Assembly (NCBI RefSeq): GCF_019219065.1
Contig: NZ_JAHUWK010000009.1
Span: forward strand, 124,001 to 188,000
Length of the DNA: 64,000 nucleotides
From: Duganella sp. sic0402
GTDB lineage: Bacteria > Pseudomonadota > Gammaproteobacteria > Burkholderiales > Burkholderiaceae_D
Direction of reading: 5' to 3'
The translations under genes were made by a program, and so were the position numbers. The notes below the pieces were generated by a model that saw only the letters and a program-made list of their open reading frames with translations, ran no database searches and was not told the origin of the DNA. Below, piece by piece: positions 21,051 through 28,609 of the stretch. The first letter of the stretch is position 1, and each line of letters begins with the position of its first letter.

Positions 21051-21968
21051 TTAATTACGCGCCATGGCGATGTACACCACCTTGCCGATCACCGCCCTGG
21101 CAGGCACAAAGCCCCAGAAGCGGCTGTCCAGCGTGTTGTCCCGATTATCGCCCATGACGAAATAGCTTGCTGGCGGCACCGTGCAGGCCAAGGTCTCGCC
21201 ATCGTCCGTGCATTCCTTCGGCAAAGGGAAGCCGCCGCCTGGCACGCGCGCTGGCGCGGCATCCAGGAACAGGATGTCGTGCGTGCCCGCATCCAGCGTT
21301 TCGCTAAACCGCTTGCGGTATACCAGCCGCTCCGCATCAAGATACGCCGGCAGCTCTTTGCCTCGTATATCAACGCCGTTGACTAGAACACGCTTGTCGC
21401 GATACACGATACGGTCGCCCGGCACGCCGATCACACGCTTGATGTAGCTCTGTTTCGGATCAACCGGATAATCAAAGACGATAATATCGCCGCGCAGCAC
21501 CGGCACCGTGATCGTGCTGCCGCCCAGCTGGAAGCCCATGGTGCTGTAATGGCCATAGCCCCACTTCTGCACGACCACATTAGAGCCAAGCGGCAGTGTC
21601 GGCAGCATAGCCGACGACGGTATGCGGAACGGCTCATACAGAAACACCCGCAACACCAGAATCGTCAGCGTGAAAACGCCTACCAGCGCCAGCAAGCCAT
21701 GCCAGCGTACATACCATGGACGCACAGTACGCTCTGTCGCGTCAGCAGCAAATCGATAGGCACGCCAGATCCACAGCAGCATCAGCGCCAGCGACGCCAG
21801 GCCGGCAGCGATGCCGCTGTCGTGTCCCGGCGCGAGGAAGCCGGCGATGGCTATCGCCGCAGTCACCACAAAACTGAGCGCGGCCCAGCGCAGCGAACCT
21901 ACATACAAGAACGCCAGCGGCGCGGAAAAAATCGCCAGGACAATCGCTATCCATTTCTTCGGTTTCAA
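21051..21968 (-). CDS. Type I signal peptidase-like protein (S26), non-canonical active site
   Basis: 305 residues with three or four hydrophobic segments in the first 115 residues, then an S26 domain. Box B reads RIPSSAMLPTL where canonical enzymes have PSGSM or PSSSM, so the usual nucleophile before Met is Ala; a serine sits one residue earlier. The catalytic lysine (YIKRVIGVPGD) and box E (GDNRDNTLDSRFWG) are present. Start is TTG 21968, with GGAG upstream, overlapping the arsB stop as TTGA. It could still cleave with the shifted serine, or be an inactive relative. A normal lepB is expected elsewhere in the genome. Confidence 0.85.
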   Translation of the reverse strand: MKPKKWIAIVLAIFSAPLAFLYVGSLRWAALSFVVTAAIAIAGFLAPGHDSGIAAGLASLALMLLWIWRAYRFAADATERTVRPWYVRWHGLLALVGVFTLTILVLRVFLYEPFRIPSSAMLPTLPLGSNVVVQKWGYGHYSTMGFQLGGSTITVPVLRGDIIVFDYPVDPKQSYIKRVIGVPGDRIVYRDKRVLVNGVDIRGKELPAYLDAERLVYRKRFSETLDAGTHDILFLDAAPARVPGGGFPLPKECTDDGETLACTVPPASYFVMGDNRDNTLDSRFWGFVPARAVIGKVVYIAMARN

Positions 21969-23251
21969 AACATCTCCAGACGAACGGCCAATGCGGCCAA
22001 GGTGACAAACAACACCGGCAAGGTCAGGCACAGGCCGACCCGGAAGTAATAGCCCCACGAAATGCGCGTGCCCTTGTTCGCCAGCACATGCAGCCATAGC
22101 AGCGTGGCCAGGCTGCCGATCGGTGTGATCTTCGGACCAAGGTCGCTGCCGATCACGTTCGCATAAATCATCGCTTCGCGCACCGCGCCTTGCGCCGTGC
22201 TGGCGTCCACCGACAGCGCACCAATCAGCACCGTCGGCAGATTGTTCATGATCGACGACAGAATCGCCGTCAGGAAGCCGGTGCCCATGGCCGCGCCCCA
22301 CACGCCATGCTGCGCGCACCAGTCCAGCGCCGAGGTAAGATAGGCCGTCAGCCCGGCATTGCGCAAGCCGTAAACGACAAGGTACATGCCCAGCGAGAAA
22401 ATCACGATCTGCCACGGCGCGTTCAGCAGCACCTCACGTGTGGAGATACGGTGTCCGCGCGACGCCACCGCCAGCAGCACCAGCGACCCCACCGCCGCCA
22501 CCACGCAAATCGGCACGCCCATCGGCTCGATCACGAAGAAGCCCACCAGCAGCAGCGCCAGCACCCACCAGCCGGCGATGAAGGTGGCACGGTCATGAAT
22601 AGCCAGCGCCGGATCTTTGATCTGGCTGACATCATAGTCCGCCGGGATATCGCGGCGGAAGAACCACATCAGCACCGCCAGCGTGGCGGCCACCGCGACC
22701 ACATTCACCGGCGCCATCACCGCCGCGTAGCGCGCGAAGCTGATGCCGAAATAGTCCGCCGAGACGATGTTCACCAGATTCGACACCACCAGCGGCAAAC
22801 TGGCCGTATCCGCGATAAAGCCGGCCGCCATCACAAACGCCAGCGTGGCGCGCGCAGAGAAGCGCAATTCGTGCAGGATGGCGATGACGATCGGCGTCAG
22901 GATCAGCGCCGCGCCATCATTGGCAAACAGCCCGGACACCGCAGCGCCCAGCAGCACCAGCAGCACAAACAACCGCTTGCCGCTGCCGCCGCCCCAGCGC
23001 GCCACATGCAGCGCAGCCCATTCGAAGAAGCCCGCTTTGTCCAGCAGCAGGCTGGTGATGATGATGGCCACAAACGTCGCCGTCGCATTCCAGATGATGT
23101 GCCACACCACCGGAATATCGCCAAGATGAATCACGCCCGCCAGCAGCGCCACCGCCGCGCCCAGCGACGCGCTCCAGCCGATGCCCAGGCCGCGCGGCTG
23201 CCAGATCACCAGCGCCAGCGTGGCGACAAAGATCAGCACCGCACTCAGCAT
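21965..23251 (-). CDS. arsB: Arsenite efflux permease ArsB
   Basis: 428-residue, highly hydrophobic ArsB-family transporter (about 12 membrane segments). Family signatures are seen in GLFANDGAALILTPIVIAIL, the FIADTASLPLVVSNLVNIVSADYF block and the second-half repeat ILSSIMNNLPTVLIGALS with SDLGPKITPIGSLATLLWLH. It exports arsenite/antimonite, driven by proton motive force or by an ArsA ATPase (none seen here). Start overlaps the arsC stop by 7 nt; its own stop overlaps the following signal peptidase start. Confidence 0.96.
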   Translation of the reverse strand: MLSAVLIFVATLALVIWQPRGLGIGWSASLGAAVALLAGVIHLGDIPVVWHIIWNATATFVAIIITSLLLDKAGFFEWAALHVARWGGGSGKRLFVLLVLLGAAVSGLFANDGAALILTPIVIAILHELRFSARATLAFVMAAGFIADTASLPLVVSNLVNIVSADYFGISFARYAAVMAPVNVVAVAATLAVLMWFFRRDIPADYDVSQIKDPALAIHDRATFIAGWWVLALLLVGFFVIEPMGVPICVVAAVGSLVLLAVASRGHRISTREVLLNAPWQIVIFSLGMYLVVYGLRNAGLTAYLTSALDWCAQHGVWGAAMGTGFLTAILSSIMNNLPTVLIGALSVDASTAQGAVREAMIYANVIGSDLGPKITPIGSLATLLWLHVLANKGTRISWGYYFRVGLCLTLPVLFVTLAALAVRLEMF

Positions 23252-23706
23252 GCGCCACCCAGCGTGCCGATGCGGCTCAGCTCCGGCGCGGACAACGTAG
23301 GCCGCGCCAGGAACGCCTCGATGCGAAGGCGAATAATGCGGTAAGCCTCTTCAAACGCTGCCTCGATTTCCGCTTCGCTGCCCACCACATGACTCGGATC
23401 GTCCACGCCCCAATGCGCGCGCAGCACCGGGCCCAGATAAGCCGGGCAAGTCTCGCCGGCCGCGCTGCCGCAGACGGTAATCACGATATCCGGCGTTACC
23501 GGCAAACTGTCCCATGACTTGCTGTAGTAGCCTTCAGTGGAAATGCCTTTGCTCTGCAACAGGGCCAGCGCGCGCGGATGCAGCTGGCCGGCTGGCTTGC
23601 TGCCGGCACTGATGGCGCGCCACGCTGGCGGCGCCAGATGATTGAAGGTTGCCTCGCTCAGGATGGAACGGCATGAGTTGCCGGTACACAGAAAAAGAAT
23701 GTTCAT
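23245..23706 (-). CDS. arsC: Arsenate reductase, LMW-phosphatase (thioredoxin) type
   Basis: 153 residues. The P-loop CTGNSCRS near the N-terminus is that of low-molecular-weight phosphatase-like ArsC. Further redox cysteines lie in VITVCGSAAGETCPAYLG, where this class has its resolving cysteines. It reduces arsenate to arsenite for export by ArsB. Start ATG 23706 is 2 nt behind arsR; an earlier in-frame ATG at 23715 would overlap arsR. Confidence 0.95.
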   Translation of the reverse strand: MNILFLCTGNSCRSILSEATFNHLAPPAWRAISAGSKPAGQLHPRALALLQSKGISTEGYYSKSWDSLPVTPDIVITVCGSAAGETCPAYLGPVLRAHWGVDDPSHVVGSEAEIEAAFEEAYRIIRLRIEAFLARPTLSAPELSRIGTLGGAC

Positions 23707-23708
23707 CG

Positions 23709-24002
23709 TTAGCATGAGACGCCACCGCAGCAGTTTTCAGTTAAAAAGCCGATCAAGCCCTTCATCGCCCTGGTATCCGCCGAATAGATGACGAAACGCC
23801 CCTCCTGGCGCGATACGACCAGGCCGCCGCGCGTCAACTCCTTCAGGTGGAAGGATAACGAAGATGGCGCGATATCGAGCCGCTCGCCGATCTTGCTGGC
23901 TGCCAGGCCTTCCGGTCCGGTTTGCACCAGCAAGCGAAACACAGCCAGTCGGCTCTCTTGCGCCAGGGCCGCCAGTGCAGCCAGGGTTTGCTTGGTATTC
24001 AT
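23709..24002 (-). CDS. arsR: ArsR-family arsenic-responsive repressor
   Basis: 97-residue ArsR/SmtB protein: LAQESRLAVFRLLV, IAPSSLSFHLKELTRGGLV and the wing SRQEGRFVIYSA form the winged helix. A canonical CVC pair in the recognition helix is absent; a C-terminal ENCCGGVSC tail supplies the likely arsenite-binding cysteines, as in a known subgroup of proteobacterial ArsR. First gene of the arsR-arsC-arsB unit, with a candidate operator about 31-46 bases upstream. Confidence 0.93.
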   Translation of the reverse strand: MNTKQTLAALAALAQESRLAVFRLLVQTGPEGLAASKIGERLDIAPSSLSFHLKELTRGGLVVSRQEGRFVIYSADTRAMKGLIGFLTENCCGGVSC

Positions 24003-24032
24003 GCAGGCATGCTACCGCATACATTTCGATAA

Positions 24033-24048
24033 TTCAAATATTATTGAA
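24033..24048. promoter_or_regulatory. Candidate ArsR operator
   Basis: TTCAA-ATATTA-TTGAA, an inverted repeat with 5-bp arms in an AT-rich stretch upstream of arsR. ArsR sites usually have this size and base composition. Assignment is inferred from position. Confidence 0.55.
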
Positions 24049-24060
24049 ATAATGATGAAA

Positions 24061-24315
24061 TCAGTTGGCCATGAAGTCGGAACGAATATCGATCAGCTCT
24101 GCCGAAGGGAGGGCGCGCTGCACATCGGCGATCGCATGCGATAGCGCAACCGAAGGCGTCTCGGCGGGACGCAGGAAGGCCAGTACCAGATAGCCGGCGC
24201 GATTGACGCTGACCCACACGTCGTCGCAACCGCTGGCGGCCAGTTGCTCGGCCAGCGCGTTGTAGTCGCGGCACGGCATCCCCAGCCGGTATCTGAGCGT
24301 AAAAGCGAATTCCAT
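24061..24315 (-). CDS. Small hypothetical protein, stand-alone N-terminal domain of an HTH family
   Basis: 84 residues from ATG 24315, which sits 6 nt behind GGAGG; ATG 24318 is also possible. The pattern FTLRYRLG, LAEQLAASGCDDVWVSVNRAGYLVLAF and AIADVQRALPSAELIDI resembles the N-terminal domain of bacterial proteins that continue into a DNA-binding domain, but here the gene stops before any helix-turn-helix. It could be a truncated relic or a free domain. It lies between a terminator (24386-24415) and arsR, on the same strand. No function proposed. Confidence 0.65.
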   Translation of the reverse strand: MEFAFTLRYRLGMPCRDYNALAEQLAASGCDDVWVSVNRAGYLVLAFLRPAETPSVALSHAIADVQRALPSAELIDIRSDFMAN

Positions 24316-24385
24316 CATGCACCTCCGTCAGCCCAGAATAGGCCGACACGGCAGGCGCCGTTTGGCGGAACGCAAGCTGCGGACG

Positions 24386-24415
24386 AAAAAAAAGCCCGCA
24401 TCGCTGCGAGCTTTG
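24386..24415 (-). terminator. Rho-independent terminator
   Basis: On the minus strand AGCTCGCA-GCGA-TGCGGGCT (8-bp stem, one mismatch) is followed by a run of eight T. It lies about 22-50 bases behind the stop of the 64-codon frame at 24437-24631. Confidence 0.88.
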
Positions 24416-24436
24416 TTCCAATGTATCACCTATTCT

Positions 24437-24631
24437 TCAATCGTACCGGTCTCCAGGGCTATCTGCCAAGTGAGGCGGCGTCTCAGGCGCCCATGCTATC
24501 TGCGTGGTGCCCCCGACGTGTAAATCGACCAACGTATTCGGAATTACAACTCCGGCATTTGCGTCACCTGCACCCGCGAACTTACACAACTCCGGGTGCG
24601 GCGCATCCGCCGAACGTGGGACTGTTTGCAT
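24437..24631 (-). CDS. Orphan small protein (64 aa) with its own terminator
   Basis: A 64-codon frame beginning MQTVPRSADAPHPELCKFAG and ending PGDRYD. GAGG lies 5 nt before the ATG, a -10-like TACACT lies about 22 nt upstream, and a strong terminator follows the stop. Codon choice (TTA, GTA, ATA, TGT, TTG) is more AT-rich than in neighbouring genes. There is no signal peptide or membrane segment and no recognised family. The start codon lies in a 14-bp palindrome and a second 15-bp palindrome lies upstream. The transcript could instead be a non-coding RNA. Confidence 0.45.
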   Translation of the reverse strand: MQTVPRSADAPHPELCKFAGAGDANAGVVIPNTLVDLHVGGTTQIAWAPETPPHLADSPGDRYD

Positions 24632-24637
24632 GCAAAC
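24624..24637. promoter_or_regulatory. Palindrome spanning the start codon of the orphan small gene
   Basis: GTTTGCATGCAAAC, perfect 14-bp palindrome containing the ATG. It could be an operator or an RNA structure that hides the start. Confidence 0.4.
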
Positions 24638-24668
24638 CTCAACCACGAACGTAGTGTACCACAGTTTT

Positions 24669-24683
24669 TTGTGCGGCGCACAA
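24669..24683. promoter_or_regulatory. Palindrome upstream of the orphan small gene
   Basis: TTGTGCG-G-CGCACAA, perfect 7-bp arms around one base, just upstream of the -10-like TACACT (24658-24653, minus strand) and one base beyond the yihY stop codon. Confidence 0.4.
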
Positions 24684-24684
24684 A

Positions 24685-25605
24685 TTATTTTACGGCCGCC
24701 GATGTGCGCGTGGTCAGCGGCTGCGGTGCACTCGGCTGCCCTTCGCGCCCGGCACGCTCGAATTCGGAAATCACCTGCGCCCCGAACAGCAGCAGCGTGG
24801 CGCCAATTTCCAGGCTGAACATGACGATGATGGCGGTCGTCATCGAGCCGTACACCACATTCACCTGCGACAGGGTGGTGAGGTACCACACCAGTATGCG
24901 GCGCGCGACCTCCCACAGCAGCGCCGCCGTCACGCCGCCGATCAGCGCATGCGACAGCGACAGCCGCCCGACCGGCATCACCAGGTAAATCGAGGTCAGC
25001 ACCAGTACCTCGCCCGCCAGTCCCAGCAGGTACAGCAGCACGCCCGACACGCCATTCAGCGACCAGCTATAGCCGAACAGCCGGACGCTTTCCTCACCCA
25101 TCACCTGCAGGCCGCCGGCAACCAGTGTCACCAGCAGCATGCCCACACCCAGCGACAGGATGTAGCAGTAGGGCATCACCGCCGAAATCATGAAATGCCG
25201 GCGCCGTATCGCCACGCGATGCTTAAAAATCACGCACATGGCGTTTTCCAGCACGGTAAACGCCAGCGAACTGAAAAACAGCATGGTGATGACCAGCACG
25301 CCCCCCACCAGGTCGCGATGCTCAAGAAAATGCGCCACTTCCGCCACAATCGGCTTGGACTGCCCTGGCACCAGCCAGTTCAGATAGCGTCCCACGGCCG
25401 ACAGCAGCTCCGCCTGATCGATCACATGCGACAGGGCCACCACCACCAGCATCAGCAGCGGCAGGATGGAAAGCAGCGAGTAATACGCCACCGCGCCCGC
25501 CAGCAGCAGGCCTTGATTGGCGCGAAAGCCCTTCAGGCATTGCACAGCAAAATCCATGGGATGACCGGCCACATAGGCCAGCGCCCGGCGGTTAAGTAGG
25601 TTCAT
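24685..25605 (-). CDS. YihY/BrkB-family inner membrane protein
   Basis: 306-residue integral membrane protein with about six hydrophobic segments. The family pattern is clear: GLLLAGAVAYYSLLSILPLLMLVVVALS, FFSSLAFTVLENAMCVIF and VVYGSMTTAIIVMFSLEIGATLLLFGAQV. Members were once misnamed ribonuclease BN; their function is not established. It starts 20 nt behind the peptide-binding protein gene and may be co-transcribed with it. Confidence 0.92.
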   Translation of the reverse strand: MNLLNRRALAYVAGHPMDFAVQCLKGFRANQGLLLAGAVAYYSLLSILPLLMLVVVALSHVIDQAELLSAVGRYLNWLVPGQSKPIVAEVAHFLEHRDLVGGVLVITMLFFSSLAFTVLENAMCVIFKHRVAIRRRHFMISAVMPYCYILSLGVGMLLVTLVAGGLQVMGEESVRLFGYSWSLNGVSGVLLYLLGLAGEVLVLTSIYLVMPVGRLSLSHALIGGVTAALLWEVARRILVWYLTTLSQVNVVYGSMTTAIIVMFSLEIGATLLLFGAQVISEFERAGREGQPSAPQPLTTRTSAAVK

Positions 25606-25625
25606 CGTGCCATTCTAGGCACCGT

Positions 25626-27281
25626 TCAGCGGCTGGTATGTGCGTCGACGTCCAGATAGCGCCAGTTGGTGAATTCCACCGGATGGCGGCGGTAATGCTT
25701 GAGCCACGGCTGTTGCAGGTCGGCCGAGATCGGATGCGTCAGCAGCACCCAGGGCGTGTAGGCGTGGATGATGTTCGCCAATTCATCGTACAAGGCCGTG
25801 CGTTGCGGCGATTCGCCCAGTGCGCGGGCCTGCTCGTAGCGCTGATTGTAGGCAGGCAGGTTGAAGCGGGCATAATTGGCGCGGCCTGCATTGGGGCCAT
25901 ACAGCAATTGATAAAAATTATCGCCATCGGGGAAGTCGGCCACCCAGTTGGTTTCAAACATCATCACCTTGCCCAAGCGGGAAGCCTTGATGATTTCAGT
26001 CTTCTTATCGCTTTTGAAGGTGACATTCAAGCCGATGGCGTTCAGGTTCTTGCGCCATAGCTCGTCACGCAGGCGGCCAACGGTGGAGGCTTCGCTGTGC
26101 ATCACCAGTTGCAGCGGCTTGCCGTCCGGCTGGGTGCGGAAGCCGTCCCGGCCTTTGCGGAAGCCGTAGCGCTCCAGCAGCGCGTTGGCCAGCGCCGGAT
26201 CGTAGGCGACCGGGCTGCGATAGCGGGGATCGTTGCCCAGCACATTCGGCGGCAGCGGCGTCACGGCCGGAATCGCCAGGCCTTTCTTCATCATGGCCAC
26301 GTCCTCGGCGCTGTTGTAGCCGAGGGCGATCGCGCGGCGCAGCGCCAGTTTTTCCTTGCTGTAGCCGCCGATCAGCGGATCGTCCATGTTCATCCACATA
26401 TAGTAGGTTTGCAGCACCGGGAAGGGCGCCAGCACGATGCCTTGGGCGGCCAGTTCCGGCCTGAGCCTGGCGTCTGGCGTCAGTACCAACTCCTTCATCG
26501 ATTCCGGCAGCTGCTCCAGGAAATCGAACTCGCCATTCAGGAAGCCCAGCACGCGCGACTGGTATTCCTCGACGATTTTGATGTCGATGCGGTCCAGCAG
26601 CGGCAAGCGCCGGCCCTGGAATGCGGTAGGGCGGAAATCGCGGTTGGCCAGCAGGATGATCTGGTCGCTGCGCTTCCATGTGCCGATCTTGAACGGGCCG
26701 GTGCCAACCGGGTGGTTGCCGACCTGTGCACCATAGGCGTCTACCACTTCGCGCGCGACCACGGCAGTGGCCGGCATCGCCAGGTAGTACAGGAAGTTGG
26801 GATCTGCGGCTTTCAGGCGGATGCGCAGGGTGAACCTGTCCAGCGCCTGTATGTCGGCCACACCGTCAAACAGGTAGAGCCACGGCGATTTCAGCCCCGG
26901 CTCGTACAGGCGCTTGAAGCTGTAGACATAATCATCAGCGGTAACCTGGCGGCGCTGGCCCTTGAAGGCGGCGTCCGGCGTGAAGTAGATGTCCTGCCGC
27001 AGGTGGAAGGTGTAGCTCAGGCCGCCATCGCTGATGTCCGGCATGGCGGTGGTCGTATTGGGGATCAGTTTGACCGGGCGGGCCAGGTAATCGTAGCGCA
27101 GCAACGGGTCGAACAGGTTTTCCAGCAGGCTGAGGCTGGCCACGTCCGAGGCAACGGCCGGGTCGAGCGCGGTTTCGCCGGTGCTGAGGAAGGCGTGCAG
27201 GACTTTGGGCTCGGCGGCAGCAGAGCAGGTGGCGGCCACAAGCAGCACTATCGCTGCACATTTTTTCAGCAGTCGTCCCAT
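25626..27281 (-). CDS. Extracytoplasmic peptide/solute-binding protein (SBP family 5), orphan
   Basis: 551-residue periplasmic binding protein of the DppA/OppA family. The chosen ATG 27281 (GAGG upstream) begins a signal peptide (LLKKCAAIVLLVAATCSAAAEP). Family hallmarks are FDPLLRYDY, ADDYVYSFKRLYEP, NHPVGTGPFKIGTWKR and LRRAIALGYN. No permease or ATPase gene is adjacent, so it must work with a transporter encoded elsewhere or have another role. Ligand is probably an oligopeptide, but other solutes bind this fold. Confidence 0.9.
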   Translation of the reverse strand: MGRLLKKCAAIVLLVAATCSAAAEPKVLHAFLSTGETALDPAVASDVASLSLLENLFDPLLRYDYLARPVKLIPNTTTAMPDISDGGLSYTFHLRQDIYFTPDAAFKGQRRQVTADDYVYSFKRLYEPGLKSPWLYLFDGVADIQALDRFTLRIRLKAADPNFLYYLAMPATAVVAREVVDAYGAQVGNHPVGTGPFKIGTWKRSDQIILLANRDFRPTAFQGRRLPLLDRIDIKIVEEYQSRVLGFLNGEFDFLEQLPESMKELVLTPDARLRPELAAQGIVLAPFPVLQTYYMWMNMDDPLIGGYSKEKLALRRAIALGYNSAEDVAMMKKGLAIPAVTPLPPNVLGNDPRYRSPVAYDPALANALLERYGFRKGRDGFRTQPDGKPLQLVMHSEASTVGRLRDELWRKNLNAIGLNVTFKSDKKTEIIKASRLGKVMMFETNWVADFPDGDNFYQLLYGPNAGRANYARFNLPAYNQRYEQARALGESPQRTALYDELANIIHAYTPWVLLTHPISADLQQPWLKHYRRHPVEFTNWRYLDVDAHTSR

Positions 27282-27370
27282 CAGTCCTCGCACAGTAAAG
27301 CGGCAGCTTATAACTTTTTTGCCTTGCTTACCCGCTATACTTTGCGGATCACCTACTGCACTTACAAAAA

Positions 27371-28609
27371 ATGTCGCTCAATTACATCTGGTCTGGATTC
27401 TTCCTGGTGGGCTTTTTGGCCGCATTGGCACAATTCCTCTTCCTGGGCGACACCGAAATCTTCAAGCGCATCATCGACGGCACCTTCGACTCGGCGCGCA
27501 CCGGCGTGATGGACATTGCCCTGCCGCTGGCCGGTGTAATGACGCTGTGGCTGGGCATCATGAACATCGGCGAGAAGGCCGGCGCCATCGACCTGCTGGC
27601 CAAGCTGATCGCGCCGTTCTTCTCGCGCATCTTCCCCGGCGTACCGTCCAACCATCCGGCCACCGGCCACATGGTGATGAACTTCTCGGCCAACCTGCTG
27701 GGCCTGGACAACGCCGCCACGCCGTTCGGCCTGAAGGCCATGGAAAGCCTGCAAACGCTCAATCCCAACAAGGACGAGCCGACCGACGCGCAAATCATGT
27801 TCCTGGTGCTGCACACCTCGGGCCTGACGCTGATCCCGCTGGCCATCATGGCGCAGCGCTCGATACTTGGCGCGGCCGATCCATCCGACATCTTCATCCC
27901 CTGCATGGTGGCGACCTATGTGGCGACCATGACCGGCATCATTGCGGTGTCCATCCGCCAGCGCATCAACCTGTTCAACCGGGTGGTGGTGGGCTGGCTG
28001 GGCGGCATCACCGCCTTCATCGTCGGCATCGTCTGGTACTTCACCAACTTCCTGACCAAGCCGGAAATCGAAGTCGTTTCCAAGGTGTTCAGCAACTTCG
28101 TGCTGATTGCGGTGATTGGCGGCTTCATCATCGGTGCGCTGCGCAAGAAGGTGAACGTCTACGAGGCCTTCATCGAAGGCGCCAAGGGCGGCATCCAGAC
28201 TTCGATCACCGTCATCCCCTATTTGGTCGGCATGCTGGTGGCGATCAGCGTGATCCGCAATGCAGGCCTGCTCGGCTTCATCGTGCAGGGCTTCAGCTGG
28301 CTGTTCAGCATGCTCGGCTTTAATACCGATTTCGTGGCGGCCCTGCCGACCGCGCTGATGAAGCCGCTGAGCGGCAGCGCCGCCAAAGCCATGATGATCG
28401 ACACCATGCAAACCTATGGCGTCGATTCCTTCGTCGGCCGCCTGGCCTGTGTGTTCCAGGGCTCGGCCGATACCACCTTCTACATTGTCGCGCTGTACTT
28501 CGGCTCGGTCGGCATCCGCAAGACGCGCTATGCGATCTCCTGCGGGCTGATCGCCGACCTGGCCGGCGTGATTGCCGCGATTGCGATTTCTTATGTCTTC
28601 TTCTACTAA
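27371..28609 (+). CDS. Fused SpmA/SpmB-type nucleoside recognition (Gate) membrane protein
   Basis: 412-residue protein with two related halves, each a nucleoside-recognition/Gate domain. The first half (to about 200) has MTLWLGIMNIGEKAGAIDLL, NFSANLLGLDNAATPFGLKAM and FLVLHTSGLTLIPL, matching spore maturation protein A. The second half has EGAKGGIQTSITVIPYLVGMLVAISVIR and CVFQGSADTTFYIVALYFGSVG, matching spore maturation protein B. In spore formers these are separate genes. The host is not expected to sporulate. The protein overlaps the following PBP4 gene by 17 nt. Transport substrate is unknown. Confidence 0.92.
   Translation: MSLNYIWSGFFLVGFLAALAQFLFLGDTEIFKRIIDGTFDSARTGVMDIALPLAGVMTLWLGIMNIGEKAGAIDLLAKLIAPFFSRIFPGVPSNHPATGHMVMNFSANLLGLDNAATPFGLKAMESLQTLNPNKDEPTDAQIMFLVLHTSGLTLIPLAIMAQRSILGAADPSDIFIPCMVATYVATMTGIIAVSIRQRINLFNRVVVGWLGGITAFIVGIVWYFTNFLTKPEIEVVSKVFSNFVLIAVIGGFIIGALRKKVNVYEAFIEGAKGGIQTSITVIPYLVGMLVAISVIRNAGLLGFIVQGFSWLFSMLGFNTDFVAALPTALMKPLSGSAAKAMMIDTMQTYGVDSFVGRLACVFQGSADTTFYIVALYFGSVGIRKTRYAISCGLIADLAGVIAAIAISYVFFY

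Noticed and set aside
24422..24684. 6S RNA or SRP RNA gene
   Set aside because: Checked on the minus strand because of the isolated terminator; the conserved sequence elements of these RNAs are not present.
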